NCBI RefSeq assembly: GCF_001506075.1
Contig: NZ_KQ947475.1
Location: 847,799-911,798, forward strand
DNA: 64,000 nt
Reading direction: 5' to 3'
DNA from: Vibrio sp. MEBiC08052
Lineage (GTDB): Bacteria; Pseudomonadota; Gammaproteobacteria; Enterobacterales; Vibrionaceae
In this document: one piece after another, positions 1 through 9,215 of the stretch
Position numbering within the stretch: the stretch's first letter is position 1
Layout: every line of letters starts with the position of its first letter
Position numbers and translations under genes: made by a program
Notes under the pieces: generated by a model
Told to the model about the DNA's origin: nothing
What the model saw: only the letters and a program-made list of their open reading frames with translations
Database searches by the model: none

Positions 1-2
1 AA

Positions 3-3000
3 GTGGTTGCTTTCAATTTGGCTGACGGTAGCAGTCAACTGTTGCTGGTTGCCCACCATCTGGTGGTGGATGGGGTGTCCTGGCGAGTGATCGGCCGGGA
101 ACTGCATCAGACCTATCAGACACTGTTGCATGGCGGAGAGGTCACACCCGATAAGGAAGAGACCACCGCAGCGCAGTGGCAGCAGCAGTTACAGCATTTG
201 CCGGATGAAAAACTCACCGCTGCCGGGCAATACTGGCAGCCGATGGTCAATCGGTTTGATAGCGGGATCCTGATTGCCGGTGCCCAGCCCGGAACGGTCG
301 GCGCCGTGCATACTCAACACCAGACATTCTCCTCCCAACTGACCGCCCGGTTGCTGGGTTTAGGGAACTTACATCAGCGCTCGGCTTGTGAAGTTGCCAT
401 GCTTGGCGCGCTGACTCAGGCGGTTCAGTCACAGTTTCCGCGTGATCAGTTATTGATTGAGATGGAGAGCCACGGGCGTTGTCCTTGGCTGGCTGAGCAA
501 GATTTGAGTGAGACGGTCGGATGGCTGACCAGCCGTTTTCCGGTTCGTTTTGACACTGCATCTGAAGATCTGGACAGTATCGCCCGCCAACTGGCAGCAG
601 TGCCTGATCTCGGTATTGGTTATGGCGTGTTACGTTATCTGCATCAGCGGCTGGCATTTCCGGCTCCGCAGATCCTGTTCAATTATCTGGGTCAGATCGG
701 CACGCTTGATATGGACTGGCAGTTGATTGACGGTGCCGGACAAGCGCGTCATCCCGACAGTCTTCGCCGCCAGTTGATTGAAGTGACCGCGCAGATCCGC
801 GATGGTATTTTGACGGTGGTGTGGCAGTATCCGCCAGCGCTGAAGTCGCAGCTCGACCCCGTTGCTGATGCGTTTGCACAGCGGCTTGAAGGTATTGCGT
901 CCTTCGCAGGACCGTCCTTCGCAGGACCGTCCTTCGCAGGACAGACGCCTTTAGCGGGACAGTCGCAACAACAAGCGTTGCGGGGACAGACGCCTTTAGC
1001 TGGACAGTCGCAGCAACAAACGTTGCGGGGACAGACGCCTTTAGCGGGACAGACACAGCAACAAACGTTACGAGGACAGACGGCTCAGCCGGCGGCAGGA
1101 TATGCGTTGACACCGGTGCAGCAGGGGATGTATTTGCATAGTTCTGCACTGCAAGGGGCAACACCGGATGAGTCGCTGTACTTTAATCAGACTGCGGTCG
1201 CGATTGAAGGGACGTTGGATGCTGAAGCGTTTGTGCTGGCGTGGCAGCAAACGGTTAATCGTGAGCAGGCATTGCGGGCGCATTTTCAAGACGATCAACA
1301 GGGCGAGCCGCGTCAATACTTTGCAGCGCAGGTGCACTTACCGGTAGACATCCTGGATTGGTCCGGTGATGCAACCACACAACAGCAACAACGTTTTGAG
1401 GCGTTGTGTCGGGCTGACCGGGATAAAGGATTTGATCTCAATATGCCGCCCCTGATGCGTCTGACGCTGATTCGCATCGCGGAGCAACAGCACTGGTTGA
1501 TCTGGAGTCGTCATCATTTGATTGTGGATGCGTGGTGTTCGGCCTTGGTGATTCAGGATGTGATGTGCCGTTATCGTCAGGCGATGGGAGATACCTCGAT
1601 TCAACTGACTCCGCGGCCGGATTTTTCGCTCTATCTCGATTGGCTGGCACAGCAAGACCTTGATGCATCCAAAACGTTCTGGAAAAACTATCTGCGCGGA
1701 TTTGAAACACCGGTAGCGTTACCTGCCGGAACGCCCGGTGACGCATTTGAGCTGTTTGATCATCGTCTGAGTGAAACGCTTACCTCAGGGGTGAAGTCGC
1801 TGTGTCGGACACATGGGGTGACTTTGAACTCAGTGCTTCAGGCCGCGTGGGCTCTGACGCTCTCTCATCACAGCGGACAGCACGATATTGTGTTCGGCAT
1901 GACTACGTCCGGGCGTCCTGCTGAGTTGCCGCAAGCGCAGCGAATTATTGGTATTTTCATTAATACTATCGCAGTGCGAATGACGTTACAGGCCGATCAG
2001 ACGCTGGCGCAACTGCTGGAACTGGCACACCGTCAGGGCGTTGAGCTACGTGAGCATGAATGTCTGCCGCTGGTGGACATTACCGCACAGAGTGAGTTGG
2101 CTCAGAACGGCTCATTGCGGGGACAGTCGCTTTTTGATGCGCTGTTGGTGTTTGAAAATGAAGCGCTCGGAGAGGGGGCTGGCAAGACGGGGAATCACGG
2201 TTTGTCAGTTACACCGTTACAGGCCTATGAGCGGAATAATTACCCATTGACACTGACGGTAATGCCCCATGACGCGCTGATAATGCGGATGGGGTGCGAC
2301 GGCAAACGGGTTTCTCTTCAAGCGGCGAAGGCGATGCTTTCGACCTTGGAACAAGTTCTGTCTGCTTTCACCACGGCTCAGGGCTGTGACATGTTGGCGG
2401 ATATTGGTCGCCAGTGGATTGCTTCTGATGTCGGTTTCCGGGGCGAAGCGGTTACGCTGGATCAATGGCATCTTGGTGCGGGAATTTTGTCTGACTGGAC
2501 ACGTAAACGAGAGCGTGTTGCGGTGTCCGGTGCGGACGGACAGCTGACTTATGGTGAGCTGCTGGAACGGACGTTGCACCTCGCCCATGCATTACGATGC
2601 CGGGGCGTTGATAGCCACAGTCGAGTGGTGGTGTGTCATGCTCGTCAGACTGACATGTTAGTTGCGTTGCTGGGCGTTTATGCGGCCGGTGCCAGTTATG
2701 TGCCGCTGGATCCGTCTCAGCCTCAAGCACGCTTGCAACTGATCCTTGAAGAGACGTCACCGGACTTGATCTTGAATGATGGTTCAGTGACGCTCGGCGA
2801 TATTGATCTCAACCATAGCGTTGCATCACTGATTGCGGCCACGCCGTTCAGTGACGCTGATCGCGAGCAAGCGTTGACACGTTTGACGCAGCAAGATCAA
2901 GGCTTGGCCTATACCATCTTCACTTCCGGCTCAACCGGGCGGCCGAAAGGCGTCCAGATCCCACGGACGGCACTGAGTAATTTCTTGCACAGTATGGTAT

Positions 3001-5363
3001 CAGTTACTCAAATCACGGAAGCCGATAAATTACTGGCGGTCACCACCGTCGGGTTTGATATTGCGGTGTTGGAACTGTTCGTGCCGCTGCTTGTCGGGGC
3101 GCAGGTGGTAATTGCTGATGAAGCCATGGTGCGTGATGGCGCGGCGTTATCTGCATGTCTGCAAAAACAGGGAATTTCCATCATGCAGGCGACACCGATG
3201 ACGTGGCAGATGTTAATGGATCAACCGTCGCAAAACTGGTCGCACTTAACGGCCTTGGTCGGCGGGGAAGCACTGCCTCCCGCCTTAGCTGAAGCGATGA
3301 TCTCTCGTGGTGCTCGCCTGCTGAACATGTATGGCCCGACGGAAACCACAGTCTGGTCATCTTGTGCCGAAATCACGCCGGATAATATGGCACAGCCACC
3401 GCTGGGCCGGCCGATTACCAATACACAATTGTATGTTCTGGATGCATGGCACAATCCGGTGGCTTTCGGCGCAGAAGGGGAGTTATACATCGGTGGTGAC
3501 GGGGTGTCGCTGGGGTATCTCAACCGGGCAGACTTGACTGCCGGAGTTTTCCTGCCGGATCCGTTTGCGCGCCGTGCTGACGCAGTCATGTATAAAACCG
3601 GGGATCGGGTGCGATTGTCGGTTGATGGCGAACTATTCTATGTCGGCCGGACTGATTTTCAGATCAAGTTGCGCGGTTACCGGATTGAGACCGGTGAGAT
3701 TGAAGCGCGGCTCGGCGCTATCGAGGGGATTCGCGAAGCAGTGGTCAGCCTCTGTTATGCTAATACCGAGAAAGTGTGTTTAGTCGGTTATGTCACCGTT
3801 AATGCCGCTGTTAATCAGGCTGATGATGTGATGAGCAGCGAGTCTATTTTGTCATCGCTTAAGCGTGTGCTGCCTGCGTATATGGTGCCTCAGCACATCG
3901 TTTATCTGGCGCAGATGCCGCTCAATGCAAACGATAAGATAGATCGCAAAGCCCTGCCTGAACCACAGTTATCAGGCGTTATCTCGGCAAAGAAAACCGC
4001 GCCGCAGACACCGGTTGAGATCGCGCTTGCTCAAGCTTGGCAGTTACTGCTTGGTACTGAAACAGTCTATCGGGAAGATGACTTCTTTACGCTGGGCGGC
4101 AACTCGCTACTGGCCGGCCGGTTGGTGGCGATGCTTCGGCGTCAGTGGGCACTGACATTGCCACTCACGGCCGTGTTCCGTCACTCTGAGTTGCAGGCAT
4201 TAGCGCTGCATGTTGAAGCAGAACCGATACAGGCGGAGGTTAACAAGCCGGACAACGAATGCCACGCAGACGCAGCACTACTGGTTCCGATGAATGCTCA
4301 GGCTGAAACCAATTTGCTCACTTGTCAGGCGCGGGATAACGTATTTCTGCTCCATCCTGCCGGCGGGATTGTTCGTGCTTATCAGGCGATGGTGCAACAG
4401 TTCGGTAATCGTTTCCCGGTTTATGGTATTGAATCACCACAACTGCATGGCCTCAGCGCATCTGATTCACCAAATCTTGAGCAACTGGCTGAACGCTATG
4501 TCACGCTGATTCGCAGTGTACAACCTCACGGGCCTTATCGCTTGGTGGGCTGGTCTTTCGGTGCATGGCTGGCAATGGCAATCGCACATCGGCTCGAAAC
4601 GCTTAATGAGATGGTCGAGCCGGTGACGATTATCGATGCCCGGGCCGATGTCGATAAAGCGCGTTTGCAAGTGCCGGAACTCAACCAGATCTCGCGTTAT
4701 TTGGCCTGCCTCAATCATCGCCATCGGACGTTATTGCTGGACAATCATCTGGCGGAACTGACATTGCTGGAGCAGACGTTAACTGGACAGACGCTGTTGG
4801 CAGGACAGACGCTGTTAGCAGGACAGAGGGTGCAACCGGATCCGGAACCATCATCAGGTGGGGGATTATCGCGTCTGTCCCCGCAAGATTCGCAGGGCTT
4901 TGAGGCGTCTGTCCCCGTAAGTGCATCTCTCGGCATTAAACCGTCTGTCCCCGCAAGCACGGAGGCAGCGCAAGGGTGTCTGTCCCCGCAAGAGCAGGAC
5001 TTGTTTGTGTTCGATACGCTGGCGCAGTTGTTGGGTGAGACGGCGCTTTTGGATAATGAAGCAGCAGACCGGACGTTACGCTTGATGCAGATGCAGTTAT
5101 TGATGCAAAGCCATCGGTTGATGCGTGAACATGTGCTGCGGCCGGTTGCCGCACCGTTGCAGGTGTTTTGGTCGAGTCAGACGCTTGAGGGATCCCGCTA
5201 TCAGCAAGGCGCGGATGCCGGAGAGTGGGATGGTTATGGTCAGGTACAGTCGCAAGTGTTCTCCGGGGATCATGACAGCATCGTGCGTGAGCCGCGTGTC
5301 GCTGAGCAGATACTCGCTGGTATCCTGAATTCAGCTATCGCGGTCAGTGATGATATGAGCTAA
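3..5363 (+). CDS. Non-ribosomal peptide synthetase, C-terminal part (E-C-A-T-TE), 5' end outside window
   Basis: This is the terminal module of an NRPS; the frame is open from the window edge, so the protein is longer than the 1786 residues seen. Domains in order: the C-terminal part of an epimerisation-type domain (HHLVVDGVSWR near residue 18), a condensation domain (HHLIVDAW near 504), an adenylation domain (FTSGSTGRPKG near 973, later GYRIETGEIE), a carrier domain (LGGNSLLAGR near 1365, Ser for phosphopantetheine) and a thioesterase (GWSFGAW near 1518, HDS near 1757) that releases the peptide. An epimerisation domain just before the last C domain predicts a D-residue in the penultimate position. 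The E-C linker and a thioesterase loop carry in-frame repeats (see separate entries). The product and substrate are not predictable by eye. It ends before a strong terminator, so it is the last gene of its operon. Confidence 0.95.
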   Translation: MVAFNLADGSSQLLLVAHHLVVDGVSWRVIGRELHQTYQTLLHGGEVTPDKEETTAAQWQQQLQHLPDEKLTAAGQYWQPMVNRFDSGILIAGAQPGTVGAVHTQHQTFSSQLTARLLGLGNLHQRSACEVAMLGALTQAVQSQFPRDQLLIEMESHGRCPWLAEQDLSETVGWLTSRFPVRFDTASEDLDSIARQLAAVPDLGIGYGVLRYLHQRLAFPAPQILFNYLGQIGTLDMDWQLIDGAGQARHPDSLRRQLIEVTAQIRDGILTVVWQYPPALKSQLDPVADAFAQRLEGIASFAGPSFAGPSFAGQTPLAGQSQQQALRGQTPLAGQSQQQTLRGQTPLAGQTQQQTLRGQTAQPAAGYALTPVQQGMYLHSSALQGATPDESLYFNQTAVAIEGTLDAEAFVLAWQQTVNREQALRAHFQDDQQGEPRQYFAAQVHLPVDILDWSGDATTQQQQRFEALCRADRDKGFDLNMPPLMRLTLIRIAEQQHWLIWSRHHLIVDAWCSALVIQDVMCRYRQAMGDTSIQLTPRPDFSLYLDWLAQQDLDASKTFWKNYLRGFETPVALPAGTPGDAFELFDHRLSETLTSGVKSLCRTHGVTLNSVLQAAWALTLSHHSGQHDIVFGMTTSGRPAELPQAQRIIGIFINTIAVRMTLQADQTLAQLLELAHRQGVELREHECLPLVDITAQSELAQNGSLRGQSLFDALLVFENEALGEGAGKTGNHGLSVTPLQAYERNNYPLTLTVMPHDALIMRMGCDGKRVSLQAAKAMLSTLEQVLSAFTTAQGCDMLADIGRQWIASDVGFRGEAVTLDQWHLGAGILSDWTRKRERVAVSGADGQLTYGELLERTLHLAHALRCRGVDSHSRVVVCHARQTDMLVALLGVYAAGASYVPLDPSQPQARLQLILEETSPDLILNDGSVTLGDIDLNHSVASLIAATPFSDADREQALTRLTQQDQGLAYTIFTSGSTGRPKGVQIPRTALSNFLHSMVSVTQITEADKLLAVTTVGFDIAVLELFVPLLVGAQVVIADEAMVRDGAALSACLQKQGISIMQATPMTWQMLMDQPSQNWSHLTALVGGEALPPALAEAMISRGARLLNMYGPTETTVWSSCAEITPDNMAQPPLGRPITNTQLYVLDAWHNPVAFGAEGELYIGGDGVSLGYLNRADLTAGVFLPDPFARRADAVMYKTGDRVRLSVDGELFYVGRTDFQIKLRGYRIETGEIEARLGAIEGIREAVVSLCYANTEKVCLVGYVTVNAAVNQADDVMSSESILSSLKRVLPAYMVPQHIVYLAQMPLNANDKIDRKALPEPQLSGVISAKKTAPQTPVEIALAQAWQLLLGTETVYREDDFFTLGGNSLLAGRLVAMLRRQWALTLPLTAVFRHSELQALALHVEAEPIQAEVNKPDNECHADAALLVPMNAQAETNLLTCQARDNVFLLHPAGGIVRAYQAMVQQFGNRFPVYGIESPQLHGLSASDSPNLEQLAERYVTLIRSVQPHGPYRLVGWSFGAWLAMAIAHRLETLNEMVEPVTIIDARADVDKARLQVPELNQISRYLACLNHRHRTLLLDNHLAELTLLEQTLTGQTLLAGQTLLAGQRVQPDPEPSSGGGLSRLSPQDSQGFEASVPVSASLGIKPSVPASTEAAQGCLSPQEQDLFVFDTLAQLLGETALLDNEAADRTLRLMQMQLLMQSHRLMREHVLRPVAAPLQVFWSSQTLEGSRYQQGADAGEWDGYGQVQSQVFSGDHDSIVREPRVAEQILAGILNSAIAVSDDMS
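897..1083 (+). repeat. In-frame tandem repeats in the NRPS E-C linker
   Basis: Three copies of a 15-bp unit (encoding SFAGP/SFAGQ) run into three copies of a 45-bp unit starting at 939, 984 and 1029, with a fourth partial start at 1074. The 45-bp unit encodes GQTPLAGQSQQQALR and contains GGGGACAGACGC at its joints. All units are multiples of three, so the frame is kept and only the inter-domain linker is lengthened. Confidence 0.9.
4771..4992 (+). repeat. Repeat-rich insertion inside the NRPS thioesterase domain
   Basis: A 21-bp unit encoding GQTLLA-type sequence is repeated about three times. Four copies of CGTCTGTCCCCGCAAG or a close variant follow, near 4872, 4905, 4941 and 4976. The second motif is the reverse complement of the GCGGGGACAGACG motif in the E-C linker. 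The insertion adds about 75 low-complexity residues between the catalytic Ser region and the C-terminal part of the thioesterase, probably in a lid or loop. Confidence 0.85.
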
Positions 5364-5388
5364 GTGATATTCTGAGCTTGTGTATGAC

Positions 5389-5418
5389 TCAAGAGAGCCC
5401 GACCATGTCGGGCTCTCT
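5389..5418. terminator. Bidirectional hairpin terminator after the NRPS gene
   Basis: AAGAGAGCCCGAC and GTCGGGCTCTCTT form a perfect 13-bp stem with a 3-nt loop, between the convergent NRPS gene and the S4-domain gene. Confidence 0.85.
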
Positions 5419-5489
5419 TGATAACTGCTATCACCAGCTCTTCATTACCAATGCGCTGTGACTTCATCAGCCAACCCCACGTCATCGCA

Positions 5490-6032
5490 TTAGAAAAATT
5501 TAATCGAGTTGCGTCCACTAACCGCATCACGTTCAGTGGTTTTTTTATCCGGTTCAGGCTGATTATTTTTTCCCGTGGTTGAGCTATTCGGATTGGTCTT
5601 TTGCTGTTTTGGCTGCGGTGGATTTTTTTTCGCTGTGGGACTTTTCGCTCGGTTATTTTTGCTTTTACGCGGCGAAATATTTTCTGAATCTGTTGTCTGA
5701 GATGTCTTTTTACGAGCCGGACTCGGCTTCTTCCGAACGGGCGCAGACTGAGATGGCTCAGCCACAGGGACATCACAAATCACCAGATAATACTCACCGT
5801 TAAACTCGACGAGATCACCGTCATAGATTTTACAGCGTTTGCGCCGTTCGACCTCACCATTGACCACAACATATCCCTCAGCAATCGCATATTTGGCTTC
5901 TCCGCCACCACTGAGCACATTGGCTAATTTCAGAACTTTATATAGTTCTATGGGCTGATGGTTGACTTCAATGCCAATCGCTTCGATTTCAATTTCTGCC
6001 GCTTCATCAGCGTGGTTGTCATGGTTTTGCAT
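5490..6032 (-). CDS. S4-domain RNA-binding protein (YbcJ-like) with long basic tail
   Basis: The first 75 residues form an S4-like RNA-binding fold: IELYKVLKLANVLSGGGEAK, then AIAEGYVVVNGEVE, RRKRCKI and GDLVEF, the usual pattern of YbcJ-type proteins. After that comes a roughly 95-residue tail rich in Lys, Pro, Ser and Asn with no folded look, about twice the length of the core family protein; it probably adds unspecific RNA affinity. I chose the ATG at 6032 because the family starts shortly before the S4 domain; a TTG at 6092 is possible. It is a single gene, convergent with the NRPS gene. The exact RNA partner is unknown. Confidence 0.8.
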   Translation of the reverse strand: MQNHDNHADEAAEIEIEAIGIEVNHQPIELYKVLKLANVLSGGGEAKYAIAEGYVVVNGEVERRKRCKIYDGDLVEFNGEYYLVICDVPVAEPSQSAPVRKKPSPARKKTSQTTDSENISPRKSKNNRAKSPTAKKNPPQPKQQKTNPNSSTTGKNNQPEPDKKTTERDAVSGRNSIKFF

Positions 6033-6235
6033 AGCTAAATTCTGAGAGATGATTTTGGGGAGAGTGTATCGGTTTGTCGGAGAAAGTGACAATGCTATTT
6101 ATCGAAAATAGTAATAGTGGTCGGGAGAGATATTTTTCACATTTTAATTATTTGTTTTAAAAGTAATTTTTGTTTTAGATATTCACTTGGTTTATTATTG
6201 GACTCCTTTTATTTAACACAATATATGGCGTGAAT

Positions 6236-6382
6236 ATGAAGAAACAAGTAAAAGTACAAGTGGCAGCAGGAAGTGAAGCATTTTTGAATACCGATGGTCA
6301 GGTGTCGCTGTTCTATTCAACGAACACCACTGAGAATACCGGGGGACATCAGGTGAGCTTTAGTCGCGTTAATCTTGATTAA
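6236..6382 (+). CDS. Small peptide of 48 residues, function unknown
   Basis: An ATG at 6236 opens a 48-codon frame ending in TAA at 6382. The peptide starts MKKQVKVQVAAGSEAFLN and has a beta-strand-like, Ser/Thr/Asn-rich rest with no Cys. No signal peptide is clear. A strong terminator follows at 6423-6470, which supports a real short transcription unit. I do not recognise the family. Confidence 0.5.
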   Translation: MKKQVKVQVAAGSEAFLNTDGQVSLFYSTNTTENTGGHQVSFSRVNLD

Positions 6383-6422
6383 AGTATTGGTTAAGTGACG
6401 TTTTGGTTCAGCCTCTGATAAA

Positions 6423-6470
6423 ACGTCAAACATCCGGATAGCGGTCATGCTGTCCGGATGTTTGACGCTG
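6423..6470. terminator. Bidirectional hairpin terminator
   Basis: CGTCAAACATCCGGA pairs with TCCGGATGTTTGACG in a 15-bp stem. It separates the small peptide gene from the convergent chemoreceptor gene. Confidence 0.85.
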
Positions 6471-6477
6471 AGTATGA

Positions 6478-8022
6478 TTACGAATGACTAAATTGTTGCA
6501 CCAGTCGTTGCAGGCTTTCCAGACGAGTTACAAGGGTATGCGTCCGTTCAACCGATGATGATGAGAGTGATTTTGTCGATTGAATCGCATCATTCATCCG
6601 CATCACATGTGCGTTGATCCCTTGGGTCACTTGTACTTGTTCGGTGATGGCTTGTGCCGTGTACGCACTTTGCTCGCCGATGGAGACTAAATCACTCACT
6701 ATTGCCTCGAATGATTCCTTGCTTTGTTGTGATTTGACGACGCTTTGTTCTGAAGCCTTGACGCCTTCCGTCATTAACTGTCCCGTCTTATTGACGGTGG
6801 TTTGCAGCACTTCAATCTTTGAGCGGATGTCTCCGACAGACGTACTTGTTTTGGCTGATAAGGCACGGACTTCATCTGCGACCACCGCAAAGCCCCGCCC
6901 ATGCTCACCGGCTCTGGCTGCTTCAATCGCAGCATTGAGGGCCAATAAGTTGGTTTGCTCTGCAATGCCTTGAATCATTTCCAGAATCGTTTCGATGCCA
7001 TCAACATCGCTATACAGTTGGTCCAGCGCAGTTTTTGAATGTTCTAAATGTTGACTCAACAGATGAACGGTCCGGACTGCTTCATCAATGGTCTGAGTGC
7101 CTTCCTGCGCTTTGTTTTGTGCATCGTTCGCAAATTCTGCACTCTGTTTCGCCTGTTTGGAGACTTCATCAATTGAGGTCTGCATTTCTTCAGCTGAAAC
7201 GGCCATCGCACTGGTGGCTATTTCCTGTTCGTTCAGCTCTCGATCAATCAACTGGCGGTTGTGGACTTCTTCATTGGCTGCCTGAAGCAGAGTGCCGGAC
7301 GTTTCTTTGGCTCGTGCGGTTACCGCTCTCAACTCTGCACGCTTCATCAGCAGTGCCAGCTCAATGCGGGAGAGATCATCACAATGGCCTGTATATGGTT
7401 GTTCCATGAGGGGGTTGTTGTAATGATCCTGAGCCAGTTTATTCAAGGTGGTCATGCGTTGTTTCAGTTGCAATGAACAGGCAATCTGGAGCAGAAACAA
7501 TGGGAGCATCACCCCGAGCGTGATGGGGAGCGAAAAGAGCTTAAACGCGAAAGCAAGCAGGGTTGCAAGTTGTATGAATGTGACTCCCAGCAAGAGACTG
7601 AACCATGGGATACGTCTAATGGTGACCGGGCCTTTTTTCAAGCGCTGATACAGAGAGGTTGCCCGTGAAATCTGCTCATCCGTAGGCTGTGTTCTGACGG
7701 ATTGATATTCGTAGATTTTCCCATCTTTGCCCATAATGGGGGTGACAAAAGCAGAGACCCAATAATGGCCGGAATTTTTACACTGATTCTTGACCAGTCC
7801 CATCCAACTTTTACCCGATTGGATATACTCCCACAGCTGGCTAAAAGCTGCCCGCGGCATGTCATGATGGCGAATGACATTATGTGGTTTACCGAGGAGT
7901 TCCGTTTGTTGATAACCGGCAATGCGGCAAAAATCGGCGTTGCAGTCGGTGATATGGCTGTCGGGGGATGTAGTTGATATGAGGCTGTCATGCTCTGAAA
8001 AACTGACTCTTTTATCTGTCAT
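6478..8022 (-). CDS. PAS-domain methyl-accepting chemotaxis protein (Aer-like)
   Basis: The N-terminal PAS domain (about residues 10-115, with [20 protein letters not shown] and [17 protein letters not shown]) resembles Aer and should sense redox or a small ligand inside the cell. A hydrophobic hairpin follows (about 145-190, [12 protein letters not shown] and [18 protein letters not shown]) that anchors it in the membrane without a periplasmic domain. The C-terminal half is the signalling coiled coil with the highly conserved tip [20 protein letters not shown], which binds CheA and CheW. I chose the ATG at 8022 because AGAG lies just upstream; a longer frame to 8085 exists but lacks a site. 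It is monocistronic. Confidence 0.9.
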   Translation of the reverse strand: MTDKRVSFSEHDSLISTTSPDSHITDCNADFCRIAGYQQTELLGKPHNVIRHHDMPRAAFSQLWEYIQSGKSWMGLVKNQCKNSGHYWVSAFVTPIMGKDGKIYEYQSVRTQPTDEQISRATSLYQRLKKGPVTIRRIPWFSLLLGVTFIQLATLLAFAFKLFSLPITLGVMLPLFLLQIACSLQLKQRMTTLNKLAQDHYNNPLMEQPYTGHCDDLSRIELALLMKRAELRAVTARAKETSGTLLQAANEEVHNRQLIDRELNEQEIATSAMAVSAEEMQTSIDEVSKQAKQSAEFANDAQNKAQEGTQTIDEAVRTVHLLSQHLEHSKTALDQLYSDVDGIETILEMIQGIAEQTNLLALNAAIEAARAGEHGRGFAVVADEVRALSAKTSTSVGDIRSKIEVLQTTVNKTGQLMTEGVKASEQSVVKSQQSKESFEAIVSDLVSIGEQSAYTAQAITEQVQVTQGINAHVMRMNDAIQSTKSLSSSSVERTHTLVTRLESLQRLVQQFSHS

Positions 8023-8240
8023 CGTAATCTCTTTACTATCGATCTGTCCGTGATGATTCATGCAGTGTTTTGTGTTTAAGCGCATTCATTTGCATAGAGT
8101 TATAATTCTATCAAATAAACATGACAGGATGTTGATATGGGTCATCAAGTGGATCGCTATTTATACTGTGCTGTGCAGCACAGTTAAATGGTCTTTCATT
8201 GATAGTGTCCCAAATTACATGCTATGTTGACACTGAACAT

Positions 8241-8269
8241 GGATTGCTAATGCATAAGCATGCAAAACC
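8241..8269 (+). promoter_or_regulatory. RAT antiterminator target of BglG
   Basis: The sequence GGATTGCTAATGCATAAGC, continuing to GCAAAACC, matches the ribonucleic antiterminator consensus bound by BglG/LicT proteins. Its 3' end overlaps the 5' arm of the following terminator, so RNA binding by BglG would prevent terminator folding. It lies in the leader of bglG. Confidence 0.9.
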
Positions 8270-8325
8270 TGAAGATTTCAAAGCATTTGCGACCCGCATT
8301 GTTTTGCAATCTTCAGGTTTTTTTA
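8267..8325 (+). terminator. Leader terminator controlled by BglG
   Basis: AACCTGAAGATT (8267-8278) and AATCTTCAGGTT (8308-8319) make a 12-bp stem followed by a run of T. It stops transcription before bglG unless the overlapping RAT is bound. Confidence 0.9.
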
Positions 8326-8342
8326 TATAAAAACGAGTTTGG

Positions 8343-9197
8343 ATGAACATGCAGGTTGAAAAAGTACTCAATAATAATGTGATTATCTCTGTTGATGAGC
8401 ATGGGCACGAAGTAGTGGTGATGGGCAAAGGGATTGGCTTTCAAATGAAGAAAGGCATGCCGATTCATCAACAGCTGATTGAAAAAGTATTTACCCTGAC
8501 CAAGACTGACGATAAAGCACTCGACGCGCGTTATCACGAACTGCTGGGAAAAATTCCTTTAGAACTGCTTTCTGTGACGGAATCAATCGTGAGCTTAGCA
8601 GAACGGGATTTACCGGGACAGTTACATCCGAGTGTACGTATTTCATTGGCTGATCACTTGTTCTTTGCACTGGAGCGAATGGTGAAAGGGCAGCAGATCA
8701 AAAATGCGATGTTATGGGAAATCCGGCAACTTTATCCGCAGGAATACCGGGTCGGCCTTGAAGCATTACAATTATTGAAGGAAGCTTCGGGGATTCAGTT
8801 TGATGAAGATGAAGCGGGCTTTATCTCGTTGCATTTAGTGAATGCGCAGCTCAATGAAGATATGAACAATACCATCAGTGTGACTAATCTGATTCGTGAT
8901 ATTGTGCAGATGATCCAGTACCAGATGCAAATCAGTCTCGATGAAAATAGTACCGATTTTCAACGATTAGTGACCCATTTGAAATTTTTTGCGCATCGAC
9001 TCATTCATAAGACAACAATTCAATCAGATGATGACTCACTGTTTATCTCTATTAAAGAAAAATATCCACAATCATTTGATTGTACAAAGAAAATTGGGCA
9101 GTACGTCGCGAAAAAATATCAACATGAGATGACTTCAGAAGAGATGATGTTTCTGACGATACATATAGAGCGGGTCAGACGGGCAGCTCATCCATGA
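8343..9197 (+). CDS. bglG: BglG/LicT-family transcriptional antiterminator
   Basis: This 284-residue protein has the usual build: an N-terminal RNA-binding (CAT) domain (MNMQVEKVLNNNVIISVDE) of about 55 residues and two PTS regulation domains with conserved His residues (for example RISLADHLFFALERM and EDEAGFISLHLVNAQL). When beta-glucosides are present it is dephosphorylated by the EIIB of the neighbouring PTS, dimerises, binds the RAT at 8241 and lets transcription run into bglG-bglF. Full length, directly followed by the permease gene with about 18 bp spacing. Confidence 0.95.
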   Translation: MNMQVEKVLNNNVIISVDEHGHEVVVMGKGIGFQMKKGMPIHQQLIEKVFTLTKTDDKALDARYHELLGKIPLELLSVTESIVSLAERDLPGQLHPSVRISLADHLFFALERMVKGQQIKNAMLWEIRQLYPQEYRVGLEALQLLKEASGIQFDEDEAGFISLHLVNAQLNEDMNNTISVTNLIRDIVQMIQYQMQISLDENSTDFQRLVTHLKFFAHRLIHKTTIQSDDDSLFISIKEKYPQSFDCTKKIGQYVAKKYQHEMTSEEMMFLTIHIERVRRAAHP

Positions 9198-9215
9198 TTG
9201 CAGAGAAAAGATGAA

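Noticed and set aside
679..1164. Antisense frame of 161 codons in the NRPS linker
   Set aside because: It exists because the in-frame repeats are open on both strands; the translation is only repeat text.
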